A DNA stretch of 5,156 nucleotides. Origin: Acidobacteriota bacterium. Lineage in GTDB: Bacteria > Acidobacteriota > HRBIN11. Location of the stretch: the NCBI GenBank assembly GCA_030550225.1, contig JAUQPV010000212.1, forward strand, positions 1 to 5,156, in the 5' to 3' direction. Made by a program: the position numbers and the translations under genes. A model generated the notes under the pieces. The model was not told the DNA's origin. It saw nothing but the letters and a program-made list of their open reading frames with translations, and did not search any database. Positions 1 to 4,510 of this stretch are shown here, piece by piece. Position 1 is the first letter of the stretch, and each line of letters begins with the position of its first letter.

Positions 1-1
1 T

Positions 2-679
2 CTGACGTGGGCGGCGGGTGTGTTTCGGGACACCGACGGTTTCGGCAACGGCGAGGGGGACGGCGAGTACAGCCTGACGGGTCGTCTGACGGGCCTGCCG
101 TGGTATGCCGACGAGGGTCGGCACCTGGTCCACGTGGGAGTCGCCTTGAGTCAACGGAAGCCCCACGGCGACCAGGTCCGGTTCCGGCTCCGGCCGGAGG
201 TCTTCATCGCACCCAACTTTGTCGACACGAAGGACATCCGGGTCGACGGGACCCGTCTGTTGGGGGCCGAGGGGGCCGTCGTCTTCGGGCCATTTTCGGT
301 CCAAGGTGAGTACATCATGACGACCCTGGAACGGGTCACGGGGTCCGACGTGACGTTTTCGGGCTTTTACGTGTATGCGAGCGTATTCCTGACGGGCGAG
401 CACCGGGTGTACAAGACGTCGGCTGGGGCCTTCGACCGGGTCAAGCCCCGAAAGAGCTTAGCCGACGGGGGACCGGGCGCTGTCGAGGTCGCCGTGCGGT
501 ACTCCTGGCTGGACCTGGACGACCGGGACGTTCGGGGCGGCCGCCTGGCGGACCTGACGGTCGGTCTGAACTGGTACCTGAACAGTCATACGGCCGTGAA
601 GGTCAACTACGTCCGGGCCGACCGCCGGAACGTGGGGACGGCCCAATTCCTGCTGACCCGCTTCCAGGTGGACTTCTGA
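2..679 (+). CDS. Phosphate-selective porin O/P family outer-membrane channel (3' part, 5' end outside window)
   Basis: This is the C-terminal part (226 codons) of an outer-membrane beta-barrel porin. The frame is open to the left window edge. A GTG at 20 could be read as a start but falls inside an ongoing strand-like sequence, so I treat the gene as truncated by the window. The segments resembling OprO/OprP porins are GFYVYASVFLTGEHRVYK, a following FDRVKPRKS, then AVEVAVRYSWLDLDD and LADLTVGLNWYLN, ending in LLTRFQVDF. Alternating hydrophobic and polar residues and a terminal Phe fit barrel strands and the outer-membrane assembly (BAM) signal. Known members are trimeric anion channels for phosphate or polyphosphate, but many homologues have unknown substrates and no phosphate genes are visible here. 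Full-length members are roughly 400-450 residues, so about half is present. No signal peptide can be assessed. The family call is firm; the substrate is not. Confidence 0.88.
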   Translation: MTWAAGVFRDTDGFGNGEGDGEYSLTGRLTGLPWYADEGRHLVHVGVALSQRKPHGDQVRFRLRPEVFIAPNFVDTKDIRVDGTRLLGAEGAVVFGPFSVQGEYIMTTLERVTGSDVTFSGFYVYASVFLTGEHRVYKTSAGAFDRVKPRKSLADGGPGAVEVAVRYSWLDLDDRDVRGGRLADLTVGLNWYLNSHTAVKVNYVRADRRNVGTAQFLLTRFQVDF

Positions 680-696
680 TTCGGTGATAGGAGCCG

Positions 697-738
697 GGAG
701 TCATCCCGACTCCATCCTTGGGACGCCGGCCGTCCGGC
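697..738 (+). terminator. Two small hairpins after the porin gene, possible terminator
   Basis: Eighteen bases after the porin stop there are two adjacent stem-loops: GGAGTC/GACTCC with loop ATCCC (697-713) and GCCGG/CCGGC with loop CCGT (725-738). Their position suggests an end-of-transcript role. There is no T-run after either stem, so this is not a classical intrinsic terminator. Short GC-rich inverted repeats also arise by chance at this base composition. Confidence 0.3.
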
Positions 739-795
739 TGGTTCCCCCTGTCCCGGTGCCACCCGTCATGGCGGTGTCAACCTCAGAGCCGCGGC

Positions 796-820
796 GTCCT
801 GCACTTTCAGTGCATCGGAC
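796..820 (+). promoter_or_regulatory. Perfect palindrome, candidate operator upstream of sodN
   Basis: TGCACT-TTC-AGTGCA (800-814) is a perfect 6+3+6 inverted repeat. An outer GTCC (796-799) and GGAC (817-820) extend it with a two-base offset. It overlaps the proposed -35 element of the sodN promoter, a typical place for a repressor site. It does not match the Nur box as I remember it from Streptomyces, so the binding protein is unknown. A short RNA hairpin is an alternative reading. Confidence 0.35.
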
Positions 821-834
821 CGTTCTGGTAAAAT
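806..834 (+). promoter_or_regulatory. Candidate sigma70-type promoter for the sodN-sodX operon
   Basis: TAAAAT at 829-834 matches five of six positions of the -10 consensus. It sits 17 bp after TTCAGT (806-811), a weak -35 with TT and A conserved. This is one of the few AT-rich spots in the 366-bp gap. A start near 841 would give a leader of about 200 nt before sodN. The lineage's promoter consensus is unknown. Confidence 0.35.
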
Positions 835-923
835 GATCCTACGTACCCCCTTAGTTCGGTCGAATCACGGCGGACCAGCCTTTCCATCCGTAAATCGGGT
901 GGGGTGGCTTTGCGTCCCGACTG

Positions 924-983
924 GGATGGCATGACGGGAGAGGGCATCGAGGCCGAAGGAAGGCCGTCGCCTCTGTCCCATCC
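924..983 (+). other. Possible structured leader of sodN, in the 366-bp porin-sodN gap
   Basis: Besides the hairpins and candidate promoter described separately, the gap 680-1045 holds no gene I can support. Inside the presumed leader, GGATG (924-928) can pair with CATCC (979-983), GGGAGAGG (936-943) with CCTCTGTCC (with a bulge and a wobble), and GGCC (951-954) with GGCC (962-965) around a seven-base loop. Together this is an imperfect 60-nt stem-loop. It matches no riboswitch class that I recognise, and some pairing is expected by chance in GC-rich DNA. Confidence 0.2.
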
Positions 984-1032
984 TCCGAACGTTACGTCTA
1001 TGCATGACCGCCCCCGGAAGAGAACGCTTTGC

Positions 1033-1038
1033 GGAGGT
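1033..1038 (+). promoter_or_regulatory. Shine-Dalgarno site deciding the sodN start
   Basis: GGAGGT lies seven bases before the ATG at 1046. It favours that start over the in-frame ATG at 1004, which has no comparable site and would add 14 residues before the leader MKKVLKKLAESLF. Confidence 0.75.
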
Positions 1039-1045
1039 CGACCCC

Positions 1046-1528
1046 ATGAAGAAGGTCCTGAAAAAGCTGGCGGAATCCCTGTTTCGGCGGATACCCATTC
1101 CTGAGGTCGAGGCCCACTGCGACGCCCCCTGCGGCGTGTACGACCCAGCTTCGGCCCGTATCGCGGCGGAGGCTGTCCTCCAGCTCACGCAAAAGATCCT
1201 CGACCTCAAGCCGCCGGCCTCGAACGACGTGGCCGCCCAGCACGCCTACTTCAATACCCTCACTCGGTACATCACCATCAAGGAACAGCAGGCCGAGATC
1301 GCGAAGCGAGAAATCTTGATCCTGTGGACCGACTACTTTAAGGCGGACCATCTGAAGGAGTTCCCGAACCTGCATGAGCTCGTCTGGAAGGCCACGAAGC
1401 TGTGCTCGGCGGTCAAGCGGGAGGTCAGCCTCGAACACGCCCGGGAGCTCTTGGACGTGATCCGGCAGATTCACGACATCTTCTGGAAGACGAAGGGCCG
1501 AGAGGTCCCATGGTACTTGGCCAGTTGA
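1046..1528 (+). CDS. sodN: Nickel-containing superoxide dismutase precursor
   Basis: This is a 160-residue precursor of Ni-superoxide dismutase, which converts superoxide to oxygen and hydrogen peroxide. The diagnostic nickel hook HCDAPCGVY starts at residue 24. After removal of a 23-residue leader (cut after Ala23), His1, Cys2 and Cys6 of the mature protein plus the free N-terminal amine bind nickel, and Tyr9 gates the active site, as established for the Streptomyces enzyme. The leader is Lys/Arg-rich with no hydrophobic core, so it is a maturation propeptide rather than an export signal. Family helix segments IKEQQAEIAKREILILWTDY and IRQIHDIFWKTKG follow. The mature form (137 aa) is longer than the roughly 117 aa I recall for Streptomyces. 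The extra length lies in a loop around residues 55-65 and a C-terminal tail ending VPWYLAS. The next gene, its maturation protease, overlaps the 3' end, which confirms the assignment. Confidence 0.95.
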   Translation: MKKVLKKLAESLFRRIPIPEVEAHCDAPCGVYDPASARIAAEAVLQLTQKILDLKPPASNDVAAQHAYFNTLTRYITIKEQQAEIAKREILILWTDYFKADHLKEFPNLHELVWKATKLCSAVKREVSLEHARELLDVIRQIHDIFWKTKGREVPWYLAS

Positions 1529-1860
1529 GGGCCGCGAGGGTCGGGTTCCGCTGGCGCTGGCGGATTTACCGGGTCCGGGGCGCCAGTATGGCCCCGACCC
1601 TTCAAGACGGGGATTATGTTCTCGTCGATGCAAGCGCCTATCGGAAGGGGCCGCCGCGGCCTGGGGACGTCGTCGTGGCCCGGCATCCCTTCTATGAGGA
1701 CCGCCACATCGTCAAGCGGGTGCGGGCTGTCCTCGAGAGGGGGGACCTCTTCTTAGAAGGCGACGCTCCCTATGACTCGACGGACTCCCACGCCTTAGGT
1801 CCTGTCCCGGTGTCGCAGGTCGTCGGCCGGGTCATCCGCCGGTGGTCTCTCCGCCGATAG
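1510..1860 (+). CDS. sodX: Nickel-type superoxide dismutase maturation protease (S26 signal-peptidase-like)
   Basis: This 116-residue Ser-Lys protease is related to type I signal peptidases and is inferred to cut the SodN leader to expose the nickel-binding His. The S26 motif GASMAPTLQDGDYVLVD gives the catalytic Ser26. Lys69 in RHIVKRV is the general base. GDAPYDSTDSHALGPVP (residues 84-100) is the conserved C-terminal box, followed by the VVGRV strand typical of S26 enzymes. There is no clear membrane anchor, unlike true signal peptidases, which fits a cytoplasmic substrate. The ATG at 1510 is chosen because GAGAGG (1500-1505) precedes it and it places the catalytic box at the usual distance from the N-terminus. 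An upstream extension of the same frame would lie almost wholly inside sodN. The gene overlaps sodN by 19 bp, suggesting translational coupling. Confidence 0.92.
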   Translation: MVLGQLRAARVGFRWRWRIYRVRGASMAPTLQDGDYVLVDASAYRKGPPRPGDVVVARHPFYEDRHIVKRVRAVLERGDLFLEGDAPYDSTDSHALGPVPVSQVVGRVIRRWSLRR

Positions 1861-1873
1861 GGCCGGTCGGTTC

Positions 1874-2005
1874 GCAGGCCGGAGGCCTGCATTCCGCAGG
1901 CGGGACGTCTGCGTTCCCGCAGGCGGGGACGCCTGCGCTCCGGCAGACGGGGACGTCTGCATTCCCGCAGACGGGGACGTCTGCGCTCCGGGACGTCTGC
2001 GTTCC
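1874..2005 (+). repeat. Tandem array of 22-24 bp hairpin repeats between sodX and the nickel permease
   Basis: Five complete units and one partial unit fill most of the 151-bp gap. Palindromic cores lie at 1874-1890, 1896-1912, 1919-1936, 1943-1960 and 1967-1984. The last, at 1990-2000, lacks its left arm. Each core has the form GCAGrcs-GGGA-sgyCTGC (seven-base arms) and is followed by a spacer such as ATTCCC, GTTCCC or GCTCC. Unit spacing is 22, 23, 24, 24 and 23 bp, which does not preserve a reading frame, so the array is noncoding. In the sense strand four cores can be drawn with a GGGA loop, a GNRA-type tetraloop. The array ends at the Shine-Dalgarno site of the permease. The same family recurs at 5085-5156. 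There are no unique spacers, so it is not CRISPR. Confidence 0.9.
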
Positions 2006-2011
2006 GAGGGG

Positions 2012-2695
2012 ATGATGGTCGAGCTGTTTACGATATTTGGTCTGGGTCTGGCCCTGGGTTTTAAGCACGCCCTCGACGCGGACCACGTGGCGGCAATCCT
2101 CTCGCTGGTCAGCGAGACCCGGAGCCTCCGCCGGGCGGCCCTTTACGGGGCCTTCTGGGGCATCGGTCATACGCTGACCCTCTTCGTCGTCGGGACGGTC
2201 CTGCTCCTCCTGAAGTGGGAGATCCCAGTCCGGATGGCACGGACCTTTGAGATGTTGGTCGGTGCTGTCCTGGTCGGCCTGGGGGTTCATGTTCTGGTCC
2301 GGGTGTACCGGGAGAAGGCCCACATTCACTGGCACTCGCATGGCGACGTCACCCACATTCATTTTCATTCTCACCGTCACTCGGCCGAGCACGACCACGT
2401 GCACCGACCCCTGCTGGTCGGCGTCGTCCACGGCCTGGCGGGCTCTGGGAGCCTAACCCTGCTGGTGATGACGACACTCTCGTCGATCCTCCAGGGCATC
2501 GTCTTTATTCTCGTATTTGGTCTCGGCTCCATCCTGGGGATGGTCCTGACGGGAGCGGCCGTCGGGGTGCCGTTTACGCTGACCCGGCGGCTGGAGCGGC
2601 TTCATCGGGTCGTTCAGGCCGTGGCGGGCGGGCTGAGCATTGCCGTCGGGCTTCTCATGATCGTGGAGATCGGCTTCTTACGGTCGGCGGGATGA
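2012..2695 (+). CDS. UreH/NiCoT-like nickel permease with histidine-rich loop
   Basis: This is a 227-residue integral inner-membrane protein with about six hydrophobic segments (approximately residues 3-22, 43-67, 79-98, 134-155, 160-187 and 200-222). HALDADHVAAI at 19-29 in the first segments is the signature metal-site motif of the nickel/cobalt transporter superfamily, and HGLAGSGSLTLLVM at 140-153 is typical of its UreH-like branch. The loop at 104-131 carries 12 histidines in H-x-H spacing, a likely metal-collecting loop. Placement after sodN and sodX argues for nickel as substrate; cobalt cannot be excluded from sequence alone. GAGGGG (2006-2011) touches the ATG at 2012 and is three bases from a second in-frame ATG at 2015, so the true start may be either; the difference is one residue. 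It is probably co-transcribed with sodN-sodX through the repeat array, although its own promoter is possible. Confidence 0.87.
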   Translation: MMVELFTIFGLGLALGFKHALDADHVAAILSLVSETRSLRRAALYGAFWGIGHTLTLFVVGTVLLLLKWEIPVRMARTFEMLVGAVLVGLGVHVLVRVYREKAHIHWHSHGDVTHIHFHSHRHSAEHDHVHRPLLVGVVHGLAGSGSLTLLVMTTLSSILQGIVFILVFGLGSILGMVLTGAAVGVPFTLTRRLERLHRVVQAVAGGLSIAVGLLMIVEIGFLRSAG

Positions 2696-2705
2696 CAGGG
2701 CGAAG

Positions 2706-2764
2706 TGGCTCCTATAGCTTACGGATCATGGTTCATAGCTCATGACCCCGGGAGCCAGGAGCCA
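2706..2764. terminator. Inverted repeat between convergent genes, possible bidirectional terminator
   Basis: TGGCTCCT (2706-2713) and AGGAGCCA (2757-2764) form a perfect 8-bp stem enclosing a smaller one, TCATG (2726-2730) with CATGA (2741-2745). The right arm lies in a short direct repeat, GGAGCCAGGAGCCAG (2751-2765), so it could pair in two registers. The structure lies just after the permease stop and about 50 bp before the glgC stop on the other strand, where a shared terminator would be expected. The large loop and missing T-run make it weak as an intrinsic terminator. A dispersed repeat remnant is the alternative. Confidence 0.35.
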
Positions 2765-2810
2765 GTCGAGTCTGGACCGATGCGTCCTAAAGGACCTCGT
2801 CCCAGAGATC

Positions 2811-4109
2811 TCACAGGACTGTGCCGTCAGGGACGACGGCGTTTTTCGGGATCACGATGATCCCGTCCCGGATGGAGTAGAAGTTCCCGTCGGCGTTCTG
2901 GAGGCCCTGGGTGTTGACCAGACGGACACCCCGGCCGATGCGGACGTTCTTGTCGATGATAGCCTGCCGGATGACAGCGTCCGGCCCGACACCGACGGGC
3001 GGCTCACCCCGCCGCCGGGCCGCCTCAGCCTCGGCGGGGGACTCGTAAAAGTCGGCGCCCATCATGAGGACGGCCTCCAGCTCTGTGTTCTCTCGGATGA
3101 CGCTCCGGATCCCGATGACCGAACGCCGGATCCGGGCCCCTTCGATGACACAACCCTCGGCGATCAAGCTGTCGATGACCTCGCTCCGGAGGACCCGGGA
3201 GGGGGGTAAATGGCGGTGGCGGGTATAAATCGGCCGCTCGGGGTCAAAGAAGCTGAAGGGTGGGTCCGGACCCGTCAGGGCGATGTTGGCCTCGTAGAAG
3301 GACCGAATGTTCCCGATATCGACCCAGTATCCCGAGAACAGGTATCCGAACACCCGGTAGTGGGCGACGGCGTGGGGAATGATCTCCTTCCCGAAGTCGA
3401 TGAAGGGCGTCCCCGTCAGAAGTTCGAACAGCACGGGGCGGTTGAAGATGTAAATCCCCATCGAGGCCAGGTACCAGGGATGGTCTGCGGCCAATTCGGG
3501 CGGGACCATCGTCGGCGGGACGGCCAGGGGTGGCAGTCGGTGCGGCGGTGGCTTCTCGACGAACTGGACGATACGGCTCTCCTCGTCGATGACGGCGATC
3601 CCCAGCTCCGACGCCGGCTCAGGTGGGACGAACTTCAGGGCGATGGAGACGTCCGCTTGGAGGGCCTTATGGCGTTCGACGAAGTCCCGAAGGTCGAGCC
3701 GATAGAGCTGGTCCCCGCTGAGGATCAGGAAGTAGCGATGGGGGAGGGGCCGGAAGTGACGGAGGTTCCGTCGGACGGCGTCGGCCGTCCCGAGATACCA
3801 TCCCTCGTACTCGTAAGTCTGCTCGGCGGCCAGAATGTCCACGAAGCCGTTGGAGAAGGCGTCGAACTTGTAAGTCTGGACGATGTGCCGATTCAAGGAC
3901 GCCGAGTTGTACTGCGTCAGGACGAAAATTTGATCGAATCCGGCGTGAATGCAATTGCTGATAGGGATGTCGATGAGGCGGTACTTGCCGCCGATGGGGA
4001 CGGCCGGCTTGGCCCGGTCCTTCGTCAGCGGAAACAGGCGGGTGCCCCGCCCGCCGCCGAGGATGACGCAGAGGACTTCCTGGGCGCTGACGGTGTTCGA
4101 TCGTCTCAT
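2811..4109 (-). CDS. glgC: Glucose-1-phosphate adenylyltransferase (ADP-glucose pyrophosphorylase)
   Basis: This 432-residue cytoplasmic enzyme makes ADP-glucose from ATP and glucose-1-phosphate, the committed step of bacterial glycogen synthesis. The N-terminal nucleotidyltransferase domain has LGGGRGTRLFPLT (17-29), RAKPAVPIGGKYRLIDIPISN (32-52, written in part), SGDQLY (131-136, with the catalytic Asp133), FVEKP (183-187, with the sugar-phosphate-binding Lys186) and YWVDIG (261-266). A left-handed beta-helix domain follows from about residue 300. AIIDKNVRIG (383-392) and IPKNAVVPDGT (420-430) hold lysines that correspond to activator-site lysines of cyanobacterial and plant enzymes. Residues 188-210 form a proline-rich stretch. 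Length is normal for the family. The ATG overlaps the stop of the response-regulator gene by 4 bp (ATGA), and no strong Shine-Dalgarno site is visible, so translation is probably coupled. No other glycogen gene is in view. Confidence 0.96.
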   Translation of the reverse strand: MRRSNTVSAQEVLCVILGGGRGTRLFPLTKDRAKPAVPIGGKYRLIDIPISNCIHAGFDQIFVLTQYNSASLNRHIVQTYKFDAFSNGFVDILAAEQTYEYEGWYLGTADAVRRNLRHFRPLPHRYFLILSGDQLYRLDLRDFVERHKALQADVSIALKFVPPEPASELGIAVIDEESRIVQFVEKPPPHRLPPLAVPPTMVPPELAADHPWYLASMGIYIFNRPVLFELLTGTPFIDFGKEIIPHAVAHYRVFGYLFSGYWVDIGNIRSFYEANIALTGPDPPFSFFDPERPIYTRHRHLPPSRVLRSEVIDSLIAEGCVIEGARIRRSVIGIRSVIRENTELEAVLMMGADFYESPAEAEAARRRGEPPVGVGPDAVIRQAIIDKNVRIGRGVRLVNTQGLQNADGNFYSIRDGIIVIPKNAVVPDGTVL

Positions 4110-4510
4110 GGCTGATCCGGTGGGGGTCGTTTCGAGCGGGCCCGCTTGACCAAAGCGTCCATGACCATCTGGAGGATGTCATGTTGGGCCCGGTCCTGTT
4201 TATGGATGATGGCCAGACAATGGCCCAGGGGGATCGACTGACGGACCGTGTCCGGGTCGTGCGAGGTCAACACGATGATGCGGCTCCGGTCGACGCCCCG
4301 TCGCACGGCCAACTCCAGAAAGGCCGGCCCGCGCAGGTCGGGGAGCTCGTAATCCATGATGAGGACGTCCACGTCGGGTTGCAAGTACCGGAGGGCCTCC
4401 CAGGGATGGCAGAAGTCGTGGACCTCGACCTCATCGGCGTAGCGCTCCCGGAGTTTCCGACGCAGGTACCAACCGACCAGGGGATCATCATCCACGATCA
4501 CGCACTTCAC
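4106..4510 (-). CDS. Single-domain response regulator (receiver domain only)
   Basis: This 134-residue CheY-like receiver protein has the acidic cluster at Asp7-Asp9 (CVIVDDDP), the phosphoacceptor Asp53 in LIMDYELPD, Thr82 in VLTSHD and Lys104 in IIHKQD. The full phosphorylation site is therefore intact. No DNA-binding, GGDEF or other output domain follows; the C-terminus is a short basic, proline-containing tail (KRARSKRPPPDQP). It would work by protein-protein contact or as a phosphorelay intermediate. The start is GTG at 4510, giving the canonical N-terminus; GGAG lies upstream with loose spacing. It overlaps the upstream YgfZ-like gene by 23 bp and glgC by 4 bp. No histidine kinase is in the window, so its partner is unknown. 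A role in controlling glycogen synthesis is only a guess from position. Confidence 0.9.
   Translation of the reverse strand: MKCVIVDDDPLVGWYLRRKLRERYADEVEVHDFCHPWEALRYLQPDVDVLIMDYELPDLRGPAFLELAVRRGVDRSRIIVLTSHDPDTVRQSIPLGHCLAIIHKQDRAQHDILQMVMDALVKRARSKRPPPDQP

Noticed and set aside
20..679. Porin gene starting at the GTG at 20
   Set aside because: It would lack a signal peptide and half the barrel; the frame continues to the left edge.
904..1104. Short plus-strand open frame that could be an upstream peptide before sodN
   Set aside because: GTG start without a convincing ribosome site, no family resemblance, and it runs into sodN out of frame.
998..1633. Minus-strand open frame of 211 codons
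   Set aside because: Antisense to sodN and sodX, both firmly identified, and without recognisable motifs.
1874..2005. CRISPR-like array
   Set aside because: Units follow each other every 22-24 bp with only 5-6 bp of near-constant spacer; there are no unique spacers and no cas genes.
1832..2431. Minus-strand open frame of 199 codons across the repeat array
   Set aside because: It is a translation of the repeat DNA on one side and of the antisense of the nickel permease on the other. It shows no recognisable domain, while the plus-strand permease is unmistakable.
3210..4115. Long plus-strand open frame (301 codons), with another at 2742-3209
   Set aside because: Both lie opposite glgC and are a by-product of its GC-rich codon use. 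The minus strand carries all GlgC motifs and the plus-strand products resemble no family I know.
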